DNA from: Adineta steineri
Taxonomy: Eukaryota > Rotifera > Eurotatoria > Adinetida > Adinetidae
DNA length: 64,000 nucleotides
Assembly: GCA_905250115.1 (NCBI GenBank)
Contig: CAJNOI010000049.1
Span: 130,617 to 194,616, forward strand
Direction: 5' to 3'
In this document: positions 1-10,779 of the stretch, piece after piece
How the letters are laid out: the number at the start of each line of letters is the position of its first letter
How positions within the stretch are numbered: position 1 is the first letter of the stretch
The notes under the pieces: model-generated
The model's database searches: none
Told to the model about the DNA's origin: nothing
The model's input: the letters and a program-made list of their open reading frames with translations, nothing else
Translations under genes and position numbers: made by a program

Positions 1-180
1 TTATTTAGATTTTTTCCCTATTACCGTTCGACGACGTTGAGATCGACGGTTTGTTGTAGAAGTTTTTAATGATTTAAGTTTAATTTTTATTTTAATTCGT
101 TTATTTGATGATGAAGAAGAGGAAGAAGAAGATGAAATTGATAAAGGTGAACGACTATTATAATTATTTATATCAGTCAT
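1..180 (-). CDS. First exon or short ORF of an unknown basic protein, running to the left edge
   Basis: From the ATG at 180 the frame reads a Ser-rich run (ten serines) followed by a Lys/Arg-rich stretch and reaches a stop at the first three bases. A splice donor-like GTAATA lies about 25 nt before that stop, so this may be exon 1 of a gene that continues left of the window instead of a 59-residue protein. The basic, low-complexity composition suggests a nuclear or nucleic-acid-binding tail, but no domain is recognisable. Function unknown. Confidence 0.35.
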   Translation of the reverse strand: MTDINNYNSRSPLSISSSSSSSSSSNKRIKIKIKLKSLKTSTTNRRSQRRRTVIGKKSK

Positions 181-1818
181 TTTTCTGTTTAAATACAAGA
201 TTAATATAATATAATAAATTGTGAACAAATTTTTAATACGAACTTTTGTTTTAATCACAGATTTTAATGTAAATATATTAGAAAAAAGCAATAAATAAGA
301 AATAATTCATATTGTAATAACATTGATAAAAATAATTGATTTAAATTAAAAAAAAGCAAAACAAAACTAAAAAATCTAAAAATAAAAATAATTTTCATTT
401 TATATATCACGAAAAAATATATTATCATATTACAAATCACTTTTTCTTCCTAATCAACAATTGCGAAACAATAATAACAAGAAAACTTCCTATTTCGTTT
501 AATTCATAATTTCAAATTATTAGTATAGCTATAAATCAGATCGAAAAACTGTATGTAGTTTTATTAGTAATCAAATATGTTTGCTCATTAAATCATCATT
601 TGTAGATAGAATCTTTTTACCATCATAACAACATCGGCATGATGTTCTAAGGAAATAAATATTCTCTCTTATAATTGTCTATAATATCAATTAGATAAAC
701 CAAATCTTTACTATTTACTTAATATCGTACTAATGGTTTTTTATCCTTATCAAACAAAAAAAAATAATAATAAATCACCTTGTTGATTACATGATATATT
801 TATCAAAGAACCGTCATTAGCTTCGAAGAGATTTGATCTATGAATGATTAGATATTGATAAATAAGAAAAATGTCTCGTCGTATACTATTATGATTGATT
901 GAATGATGGAGATCTAAATCCTTGCAAAGTTTTTATACAAATTATTAATGTAAACACACTATCTCTTCTGGATATATCAAGACTTATTCCAATCGTAGTT
1001 TTTTTATTATAGTCAAACTATTTTTCAGAACAAAATAGAAGAATTATCTCATGATTGATTAAGACTCAGATAGAATAGTAATTTTAACATACGTTATATG
1101 ATCTTGACTATTGAGCAATACTTATAAATCTTATGTGAGTTAGACAATATAGAATTAATAATTAATATGAAATATTTTTTATTTATTAGTAAAATGTTAG
1201 TTATTAAGACTAATCTTCTTCGTTTCAAGATTAATAGATATTACTAGAATAATTAAATCAACTATCTCATCTATTGATTGATTTTATAGTTCATCTTTGT
1301 TCTTGCATAGATATTTCCAATATGAATAACCTTAATTGTGATACAACAAATGAATCATCATATTTTGATCTATGAGAAGCTTTTTTTTATAGAAAAAATA
1401 ATTTCATTAAATTGTATCTCCATTATAAGACTAAAAGAAAGAAAAGAAAAGATATTATTTAATATTTATGATTGTGAACTAAATGAAAAGTATAGCAATA
1501 TCTTAAATACTCTCTGATTAAGTTATACTGACAAATTCTCTTACTTTAAATGCTTCTATGATGATTAATCGATGAATGTTTATTCCATCCATGTCAATAT
1601 GAATTTGTTCTAAACGTTATTTCAAATCTAGAATTATAATTAATTTTATTCAACAATTCTCTTTTGTTTGATTTAATCTTTTGTTCAAAACTAAGGTCGA
1701 AAAAGAAAACATCTGATCAAGAAAATAAAATAAAGACTTTTTACTTTTAGTCAACATACACAAACACATACACACACACACATATAGATAGATAGATAAA
1801 TGTATATAGATAAAGAAT
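181..1818. other. Intergenic, AT-rich, no gene seen
   Basis: No exon with coding character on either strand. A CA-rich microsatellite followed by GATA repeats lies at about 1753-1797, just past the 3' end of the gene at 1819. Confidence 0.6.
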
Positions 1819-4800
1819 TTATCTGACTAGATCTGTTTTTGCTACTATACAAGCTGTTTCAATGAGAAGATTTAATTTGTCTATATTATAACTATCATCA
1901 TAGAGATTAACGGTTGTATGTAACCAATGGCAATGTTCATCTGTAAGATGAATTTCGGATGGAGTTAATATTGTATGTATAAGTGATAGAACAAATTGAA
2001 ATAATGATGATGATTGAGACTGTAAACGTGTCACTAATTGCTTTGATGGTGGAATCCATTGAGCGGTATTTATTGTGTTTGTAGTTGATTGTGAACATGA
2101 AGAACGAAGACGCTTCGATGAACGTGGTTCATCATTTTCATCACTTGATCGTTTATCATTAACTGGTGTTAGAATTGGAATATTCATTGTTTCGATTGTA
2201 TCTGTTGTTTGCATTTGTTCTGATGATGATGTTGATAGTATATGACTAGTTTCAACATTCTCTACACCTTCATTCGATGTTAAAGACATTGATGCTAAAG
2301 AAAAATAATTTTTACTTTTGAACAGGGACTCCGATTATGGGGGAGCTGGGGAGGGTCTAGCCCCCCGCAAAATTCGAAAAGCGGTCTGTCTTTCTGCGAA
2401 AATTTTAAAGTTCTGCTGAAAACTTGGTCAGAAACTTGGTTTTTATGCTATTTTCGCCATTTTTCCGCCAGACACTCCAATGAAAACACTTTTTTTGATC
2501 AAAATTCCGTAGAAAGTGTATAGCTTAAATATTTTCTACGTTATATGCGTTAGAAAGCTATATGACGACACTTTCTGGCAAAAATTCTGGACTTTCTGCC
2601 AAATTCCCCCCCCCCCGCATTTTTGAAAACAATCGGGAATCTGGCTTTTGAATTTAAACTTTTGTACTTACAATCATTGTTTTTAATTTTAAGAATTTGT
2701 GTTGAATTAATCTGTTCTTTAACATGACTAATAACATTTAATAATTGATGAAGTTGATTAACAACTTCATTTGTTTCATTAATTATCTTTTTATTCTTTT
2801 TTGGTGATATTAATTTAGTTTTTTTATTTATTACTAATTGAATATTTGCTTGCTGAAATGCTTGATAACATTTATCTTTAAATGTTTTATATTCATCATC
2901 ATCATCACGTTTTTCATTAATTAATATAGGCCAGATTTGTTCGAAATAATATTTAATATTTTTAACTGTACAATTTAAACCTTTTAATACATGTGTACGT
3001 TGTTCATCTAATAATTTCTTTTTCCATAATTCACTCATTAAATTTGTTGAACGATTATTACGTACACGACGTTCAAATAAATATCGAAATGGTAATGTAC
3101 GTGCACATGGATATCCAAATGGATATACTTTATGTTGATCAAGTAAAGATAATACTTGTGCAGAAAGTATGGGTAAACGTGAACAAACAATTAATACCAT
3201 TGGACAATGATCTAAAAAAATTATTTTATTTTAATATAAAAATAAAAGAATAGTTACTTTTTTGAATAAAATGTTTATCGATCCATGTAAGAAATATTTG
3301 TGGTGTTAAATGACCTAATTCATTATATGAATCTTGTTCATCATTGATGGTATTATCACGAAGTGAATTAGGAAAAATAAAATATGGTTCAGTTGATTGA
3401 CCATCATTGGAAAATGCGTATATAACAGTGACTTTAGGTGTTATATTCATTGGACGTAATTCATTCCATTCTGGTAATTGTAGAATAGTAGATTTTTTTG
3501 TTAATGGCAATTCAAATATATCAACAGTCCATAATTGTGTCTATATAGAGAAAATAAAATGAATTAAAATCTTAATATAAATTCATTATAATGTAGTTTC
3601 CCGGACAGGATATAAAAGTATTGTCCATTTCAAAAAAAAAGGCAGGTGGGTATTTTTTGATAGGAACAAGATAGAGAGCTGCGGTTTTCATCGTTAGAAG
3701 GAGCAGATGAAGATGCATCAAAACATATCTGAGAAGTTTTCTCTAACTACTTTCCAAAGGCTGTTATAGGAAACTCTTCGATAAACAGTATGTCTCGCAT
3801 TGAAGCCACATCAGTTCGTTCATTTTCGGGAGTGTTCTAAACTCGCCAGATCAAGAACTACAAAACTGTGTGAAGATTTTACTCATGACTACTACTAATT
3901 CAATGTTTCACTGATAAAAACTCGTATTTTTCCACGTGTGAGAAAAAGGTAGTTTTTCCAAAACATCTGACTAATAGTCTTTGAGAAGTAGTTAGAGAAA
4001 GTTTCCCAGATAGATATTGACGCACCTTCATCTGCTCTTTCTAATGGTGAAAACCGCAGCTCCCTATCTTGTTCCTATCAAAAATACCCACCCGCCTTTT
4101 TTTTGAATTGGACAGTAGTTTGAAGTACAAAAACTCTCGGTACGAAATATTATCTTATTTTTAACCTTATAAATATACTAAATTATTTAAACTTATATAC
4201 TTTTTCACAATTAATTTCATTATCAATTAAATATTGTTCAAAATCTTCATTCCATTGTTTATCATCAACAATTGATTCATTATCTAATTGAATATGATGA
4301 AGTTGTTCAAAAGCTCGCCAAAAATTTCCAGGTGATTGTTGATCACAACTTTTTATTGAACCCATATTATTATTTCCACATATATTCATTGAACGTTTAC
4401 TTGTTATTATACCTGTTAATTGATAGATTTCTCTTAAAAATAACTGTTTTGCACATGGCCAAAAATGTAATGAACGTAAATGACGTAACCAATCGACAGT
4501 TGATTTTGCTTGCATAAATGCATTTAATTGTAAAAGATGTGCACCAGATATAAATGATGAATTCATTTTATATGATAAACAATATTTAAAATAATCTAAT
4601 TTCATTCCACCTAAATATTTACTTGCACGTGAAATTGACATCTGTCGATTAAGTATATATGATAAGATTTGTTCTGGTGTAGAATCCATAGGTGGATCTG
4701 CCATCAATGTTGTTGTTGTTGTTGTTGCCGAAGGTAATTTTGTTTTACTAGCTAAATATTCAAAATGAAAATTTTATGTAGATTGGGTATTTAATAAGCA

Positions 4801-6431
4801 TTGAATATTGTACCTGTTTTAACAAGAATTTTTTTCTTTTTCTTCTTTGGTAATAAACTTTGTAGTGGTTGTTGTAATGATTGAACATATTCTTGATCAT
4901 TTGTTTTCCATAATATTGTTTGATTAAAGATTTTAAATATTTGTTCATTGAGTTTAAGTGTTCGAAGTGAAAACCATATTGTATGAATAATACGTTGTGT
5001 AAATCCAGCTGATTTAGCACACATTTTATCTAACCGATTTGCTTCGGCCCATTGTTTATCAAATAAAGAAAAAAATGGTGATAGAATTCGTGATGTATAA
5101 GATTCAAAATCAGTTGTTATTATTTGTACGTTGGATTTTTCACACGATTTTTCAAAATCTGCTGTTAATAGAGTTGCACGTGGATCGATGAGAAGAGCAC
5201 TAGAATTAAACAAAGATTTTTATCTAAGAATATATTTTGTATAAATATTAGAAAAGTGTAACCGAAATTTTACCCTTAGGGTTAAAATAACACCTAAGAT
5301 ATCCCATAGATATCTAATAGATAATAGATGGAGAAAACACAAGCTAGGGTTTTATATAATAATATTAATGGTAGTATAAATTGAAGCGTACGGATGCCAA
5401 AGTTATCGCGAAAAACTCTACCTGAAAACTGTAATTATGTATTTTTGATTGCTCTAATAGATACTCTGGACTGTACAGAGTCGGCTGGCGGTGCCGAAGA
5501 AAAAAGAGCACGCAGTTATAAGCTACAATTTGTCGAAAAACTTGAAACTCGTAAACTTTACTCATTTCGAAGTATTGATTTTAATGCTAATTTACTCTAT
5601 AATCATCATTATGATTGGATTTATCAAGCTGTTTTTTCAAAATTATTACCTGTCCTTTGTCACAAATGACAAAGAAAGAAAATCATCAAGCCATTGTTGT
5701 ACATGTTCAGCTAGAATATATCCATTATTTGTTTCAATAATACGTGTAAATGACGTTGATGAAGAATTAACTTGAAAGTGTCTTCCTGGTTTACAAACAA
5801 TTAATTGATTGGAATATTTACCACTTGGTGTCATAGCAAATATACAATGTAAACGTACTGCACTTGTTTTCTTCAATGGTATACGTGCAACATTGTTATC
5901 TAATACGACTAATTCTGGTATTAATGTACAATGATTTACTGGTAAACGTGTTGATATTGAAAAAAGAAACCATATTTGTTCAATATTAGTTAATGGATTG
6001 ACAAAATTAATTTGTTTTGTTTCTGGAATTAATTTATTTAATTCTATAGCTGTGCAAAATGTTGGATAATGTAAAGAATTAGGTTGAAAATCATTTTTAT
6101 TCGATTCACTTAATAATAACCATCGAGTAAATCCATTATATGTTATATTAGGTGAATAATGACGTTTAAAGAATGTATATAATATTGATATTGGATCAAT
6201 AAAACCTTGTTTTGAAAGTTTTAATGCAAAAGAACGTTGTTGTGACCAAAGTAATTCATCTATACCTAAAGATTCAATAGGTGTAGCTATTGATTTTTGT
6301 GTATATTTATCAAATAAATCTGTTGGTAATGGACAAGGTAAGTCAGACCAGAGAATTCTGTAAGATTATACATGTGAGAAAATGTTTTGTTTATTTTAGA
6401 AAAAAACTTACTCAGACGAATTTTTATTCAT
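1819..6431 (-). CDS. Double pogo/Tigger (CENPB-DDE_1) transposase-derived protein, catalytically dead
   Basis: Seven exons join in frame into 987 aa: 6431-6412, 6357-5650, 5199-4814, 4751-4201, 3540-3258, 3211-2672, 2294-1819. The chain holds two successive transposase-like units. Unit 1 (residues ~40-340) has a CENP-B-like helical part (a Trp-rich stretch ending FTRWLLL) and a DDE_1 fold with ALLIDPRATL (D248), but the first catalytic position is Phe in QIWFLFSIST and the third is Phe in SRILSPFF. A Lys6 run and a Thr-rich linker follow. Unit 2 (from ~390) starts with a Psq-like HTH (PEQILSYILNRQMSISRASK), then a CENP-B-like part and a second DDE_1 fold with D562 in QLWTVDIFEL, but MVLIVCSRLP and LPFRYLFE lack the second and third Asp. 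The C-terminal ~250 residues are low-complexity plus an unrecognised helical end. Neither unit can carry out normal DDE chemistry, so this looks like a domesticated nuclear DNA-binding protein (inference). Exon joins are by eye. Confidence 0.75.
2323..2644. mobile_element. hAT-like MITE in intron 6 of the dead transposase gene
   Basis: A 322 bp insert bounded by CAGGGACTCCGATT on the left and AATCGGGAATCTGG on the right (imperfect inverted ends), with the 8 bp duplication CTTTTGAA at 2315-2322 and 2645-2652. An 8 bp duplication and a CAGGG-type end are hallmarks of hAT elements. Inside are G- and C-runs near the ends and no coding frame. Without insert and duplication the host intron would be about 47 nt, the usual size here. 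Confidence 0.75.
3621..4115. mobile_element. Mariner/Tc1-like MITE with ~110 bp terminal inverted repeats, in intron 4
   Basis: A 495 bp insert flanked by TA on both sides (3619-3620, 4116-4117), as Tc1/mariner elements leave. The ends are long inverted repeats, about 110 bp at roughly 90% identity; for example GATAGGAACAAGATAG near 3659 faces CTATCTTGTTCCTATC near 4063. The outer ends read TTGTCCATTTC and, inverted, CTGTCCAATTC. The centre has no reading frame, so it is non-autonomous. Confidence 0.8.
5200..5649 (-). other. Long intron 2 of the dead transposase gene, with unexplained insert-like DNA
   Basis: This 450 nt intron is about nine times the local norm. It holds an imperfect palindrome at about 5257-5298 centred on ACCCTTAGGGT with GTGT and ACAC at its outer edges, and a more GC-rich stretch (5390-5530) with short open frames on both strands. 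Clear terminal repeats were not found, so an old, decayed insertion is possible but unproven. Confidence 0.4.
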
Positions 6432-6715
6432 TTTTGTTCAAATGAAATTTCGTCTTTGTTTGTCAACAAGAGAAAAAATTTGATGATAATCTTCTTCTTT
6501 TTTTGAAATAAATGAATGAATGAATAAAATCGAAATGAATGATTTGTTAAATTAATAACAAATAAAATAATGAATAGATGTCGTTTATAATAGTAAAAAA
6601 AATATTTTCTTCTCCTTTTTCGATGCTGGGGAAGTTGCCATAGAAATTGAATTGTAGAAAAGTATGGTTATATTTTTGTAATCTTACATTAGTTATTATA
6701 ACTTATAACGATACA
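6432..6715. promoter_or_regulatory. Divergent promoter region between the dead transposase gene and DNAL4
   Basis: Only 284 bp separate the two start codons, which point away from each other, so both promoters and 5' UTRs must lie here. No specific element is recognised. Confidence 0.5.
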
Positions 6716-7256
6716 ATGGCTGCTGAAGGTGGTGAAGGAGAAACTCAACAAAAAGAAGAAACTAAAAGACATACCTATCCACTTATTCGTGTAAGAATAT
6801 CTTTAATTTATTCCTAAATTCTTTAGAACTATTAAATATATTTTAGACAAGTGATATGAATGAAGAAATAAAAACTGAATGTATGGAATTATGTGTAACA
6901 GCATGTGAAAAATTTTCTCAAAATAATGAAGTTTGTATTTTGTAAATTTATTGAAATATAATTGATTTTATATCTTATTCTAGAATGCTGCAAGAATGAT
7001 TAAAGAAACAATGGTTAGTTAAGAATACAAAAATTGAAATAATTTTCTTTTCTTTTTCTTTTCAAGGATAAAAAGTTTGGTCCTACTTGGCAAGTTATTG
7101 TAGGTGAAGGATATGGGTATGTTGTAAATTAATCATAGATATGGAAATAATAATTTTTTTGTCTCTTTTAGATTTTTTATTGAACATCAAGTTAAATCAC
7201 TTTTATATATGTTTTTTGGTGGTACTACAGCCATCATTGTATGGAAATGTGCTTAA
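6716..7256 (+). CDS. DNAL4: Axonemal dynein light chain 4
   Basis: Five exons (6716-6790, 6847-6930, 6984-7013, 7067-7116, 7172-7256) join to 107 aa, against 105 in human. The protein matches DNAL4 nearly end to end: PLIRTSDMNEEIKTECMELC, then VTACEKFSQNN, then MIKETMDKKFGPTWQVIVGE, ending FGGTTAIIVWKC. It is a light chain of the LC8/Tctex-related group found on outer-arm dynein, so it acts in motile cilia, which rotifers use for feeding and swimming. All four introns are 53-56 nt with GT...AG ends. The start is the only ATG in frame. Nothing looks damaged. Confidence 0.95.
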
Positions 7257-7913
7257 ACGGACTAATAATTCATCTTTATTTTTATGTATTTTTGTTTCAA
7301 AACTTGAGCCTTTTAACATAAAATATAGGTGAAATGGAAACTAAAACAATGAAGTTTGAAAATAAAACGTATTGAATGCGTATATATATATGAATAACAA
7401 TGGTTTAGTCTAGTTTACAATAAACATGTATACAAATAGAGAATCGTTGTATGTGCAAAGTGAATAATATGGAGTATTAATACATAACAATTTATCAATA
7501 TGTAATCTAGGAGTCTTCGAATGACATACTATAGTTTTTGGAGTTTCGTTGCGTTCACGAAAAGCCAGTATATGGAAAACAATATCAGTATTTACAGCTA
7601 TTGCAAACAGCAAAATAAGTTGAGATGTATTATTAAAATAAAATAAAATAAATACATTTATCGTACGAATTCAAGTACTATCATCAGTAGCTGAACTTAT
7701 TTAGTCAAGGATCTGAATTAGCTTATCGCTATTCTTATTTGTACTATCAAGATCAAACTTTTCAACTAGACATCTATGTACATTTTCGACAGTTTGTATT
7801 TTTTGCTTCAGTCGTTTATCAAAGATAAATAAGAATCTTGGCAACTATTTTAAATTAAATAGTGACGCGCATTAATCTACTATTTGATTTCCAAATTATT
7901 TATCATTTTGTTT
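7257..7913. other. Intergenic, no gene seen
   Basis: About 660 bp of AT-rich DNA. A 67-codon frame on the minus strand (7410-7613) has no recognisable content and is taken as chance. Confidence 0.5.
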
Positions 7914-8243
7914 ATGTCCATTCATCCATCAAATATCGATCCATGTGATATACGTTCACATAAATTTACTGCACTTTTATCTGAACCATTAGGTAATAAG
8001 ATGTTATATAAATTACCCGGTATAGGACTTAGTACTTTAAAGAAAATGGAAAAACGTAAACAAATATCGAAAGCTGAAGATTTATTACGTGAATTTATTT
8101 ATACACTTCAATTAGATCATGAACAATTTCGTTTATGGCTTATGAAAGATTATTCGTTACCAGAATATCGAGCTACTGAATGTGTCATTGCTTTGATTGA
8201 TTATATTGAACAAGCAAACAAAAATCATTGGCCTTTACCATAA
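7914..8243 (+). CDS. BAF-like (barrier-to-autointegration factor) protein
   Basis: Single exon, 109 aa. The pattern follows the BAF family: HKFTALLSEPLGNK aligns with the family's HRDFVAEPMGEK, LPGIGLSTLKKME with LAGIGEVLGKKLE (the helix-hairpin-helix that binds DNA), and FRLWLMKDY with FREWLKDT, followed by a C-terminal helix. Human BAF has 89 residues; the extra ones here are mostly at the N-terminus (MSIHPSNIDPCDIR). BAF dimers bridge double-stranded DNA, tie chromatin to the nuclear envelope and restrain foreign DNA. Sequence is strongly diverged from the usual near-invariant BAF, so this may be a BANF2-like paralogue with an altered role. The ATG at 7914 is the only one that fits. Confidence 0.7.
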   Translation: MSIHPSNIDPCDIRSHKFTALLSEPLGNKMLYKLPGIGLSTLKKMEKRKQISKAEDLLREFIYTLQLDHEQFRLWLMKDYSLPEYRATECVIALIDYIEQANKNHWPLP

Positions 8244-8433
8244 ATTTTTTTTATAAAATTTAGAAATAGAAACTATAGGCAATTTTGATATATTCTGTTT
8301 CTGGCAATATTTGCCGTTTCTTTTTAATCTATAACATAAATTTGTCTTTGAAAATATGTCGATTGAAAACAAATGTTAGTAATAGAAATGAATATATCAG
8401 ATAAATATTTTTAAAAATAAAAGCGTTAGAGTT

Positions 8434-10272
8434 ATGTTAACACTTTTATTATTTTTAATAAATGTTATAGAAAGAATTGAAATGACCAATGATTTTTCTC
8501 AATCAAGTATGCCTATTTTTGTTTTGTTTTGAATGAATTGATGAAAACAAAAATCATAATTTAGATATGACATTATATTCAACAGAACCACAGATAATAC
8601 AGAATGGTAATATTATATGTGTACCTATTAATGTCACATCACTCAAAGCTATTGTCATAAATGTATCGTCTAGTGTTGATCAAATAACACTTAAATCTAT
8701 TGATGGACGTATCGTAAATCGTTTAACTCCTCGCGGTTATCTTTACATTCAACTATCTATATCATTACTATTATTTGATAGTCAAAAATGTTTTCAAATC
8801 GATTTAGATTTATCAAATGTAACGGGACATATTCAATTTATTTATAAATTGGAAAGTATAGAATCAAATACAAATACTATTCAAAGTTTGCATATGCATT
8901 TAACTAATAAGTTTCTATATATTCAAATTATATTTTCTTCTTAGATCATAGTATTTCATTTCCAATCAACGATCCATGTACAACTCGTCGTATAAAATGT
9001 AAAAATGGTGGTCGATGTCAAGTATCATCTAATGGACAAACAAAATGTCTTTGCCCAGAAAATGTAACCGGAACTGATTGTGAATCTAGTACGTTTATTT
9101 TTTCTTAAGTGAGATATTTTTTTATGTTTAAAATATAGTTGGTGTTCGATGTTCAGATTTAATCTGTATTAATCAAGCTAATTGTTCTTCTGATAATCGT
9201 TCATGTGTATGTCAATTAGGGAATCAAGGTCGAGATTGTTCAACGCGATGTGGTGAATCATATATTCAACCCAATATATCCTCTGATCGTATAATAAATG
9301 GAGAAACAGTAGTAAAAAATTCTTGGCCTTATATAGTCTATATTCAAATAGGTGAAAGAAGTTGGTGTGGTGGAAGTTTAATTGATTCATGGAATGTTTT
9401 AACAGCTGCACATTGTACTTATGGTAGACATACTCATGAATTTATTCTATGGTTTGGTGTTCATAAATTAGATGAACGTATAAATGAAATGAATATGGGT
9501 ATTGTTGAAAAACGTTCTATTCAACAAATTATCAATCATCCAAATTATACAATATATCCAGTAAAAACTTATGAAAATGATTTAGCAATATTACGTCTAT
9601 CACAATCAGTTGAAGAAACTGCTTATATTAGATATTTATGTATTTTACCACCTATCAATCGAATAATAGATATTCATTTAGATGATCAAGTAGAAATTAT
9701 TGGTTGGGGTTATATAAATAAGCTTTTATCAAATGGAACATTTATTCGTCAAACAAATGAATTACAACAAGCTATGATTAGAATTTTACCAGATTATGAT
9801 TGTATGGAATATAAAATCGATGATCAAATACTTTTTCAATCAAAATATATGATTTGTGCAGGATCAAAAGATTACAAAACAGACTCATGTCAAGGTGATT
9901 CAGGAGGACCTTTAATGATAAAATATAACAGCCAATGGTAAGACGAGAAATGTATTTCATCATTCTTATTTATCACATAAAAGGTTACCCTAGTTTTTTA
10001 AAAAGAAAAAAAAAATTTATCAACACGTATTAATATATATATCTATGTATTAAACGTGATTTATATAGTAAATAACAAAGATAAGAAATGATATTTTCGA
10101 TATGAAATTTATACTTCTAAGATTTTTAAATCTTATGTAAAGGTTTATTTTTAGGTATGCTATAGGTTTAGTTTCATTTGGATCAACTGAATGTGCTAAA
10201 CAAGGTGCTGCTGGTGTTTATACACGTCTTTCAATGTATTATGAATGGATATATCAGTACATGATACCATGA
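8434..10272 (+). CDS. Secreted EGF-EGF-trypsin serine protease
   Basis: Five exons (8434-8506, 8565-8885, 8945-9088, 9139-9937, 10155-10272) give 484 aa. A hydrophobic signal peptide (MLTLLLFLINVI) is followed by about 110 residues of unrecognised beta-rich sequence with one or two cysteines, then two EGF-like modules (CKNGGRCQVSSNGQTKCLC; CINQANCSSDNRSCVC) and a chymotrypsin-fold S1A domain starting at RIINGE. The catalytic triad is visible: His in LTAAHC, Asp in ENDLAILRL, Ser in CQGDSGGPL. The residue six before the Ser is Asp (TDSCQGDSGG), which predicts cleavage after Arg/Lys. The RIING junction implies zymogen activation. Intron 4 (217 nt) is longer than its neighbours. Start chosen because it gives the signal peptide. 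Confidence 0.88.
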
Positions 10273-10779
10273 ATAGCTATTATATATAAATACTCTCGCA
10301 CAGACATATGTATTTTTTTTTCAGAAAAAAAAGAAAATGTAAACGGGTTCAATAAACACGATATACAACAAGAAACCATCCAAAAAAAGTAGAAATAAAC
10401 CAATAAGAAGTAAACAGAAAGAACCGGCAAGAAAAAAAAACAGAAACGAGAAATAATGCTGAGAAATTTTTTTTTTCTTGTAGTTTGTATGCTTTAGTTA
10501 AACAACCAGAAAGGTATCACAGAGAAAGACAAATAGGACAAGAAGAAAAAAAGAAGAAGAAGAAGAAGAAAAGAACACTTATGACAATGCAATATAATAT
10601 GTATATATATAGTGACAAATAAAAGAAAAGAATAAATAAAATAACAATATTGAATTGTATTCTTTTATTTATTTTAATCTTTAATGACAACAATAATGAC
10701 TACGTTTCACAACTGATGAGAAGATATTTCCACAAATCAAATCTTATGTATACAGTGTTCAATAAGAGTAAACTTTGAT
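10273..10779. other. Spacer between convergent genes
   Basis: About 500 bp between the protease stop and the RXR stop. Purine-rich and A-rich tracts with several AATAAA-like motifs, as expected for two 3' UTRs facing each other. No gene seen. Confidence 0.5.

Noticed and set aside
5257-5298. ACCCTTAGGGT as telomere-like DNA
   Set aside because: Only a single TTAGGG-like core within a palindrome; no tandem array.
5365-5669. Short frames on both strands in intron 2 of the transposase-derived gene
   Set aside because: They overlap each other and the splice sites and have no known motif.
7410-7613. 67-codon minus-strand frame
   Set aside because: No recognisable content or splice partner.
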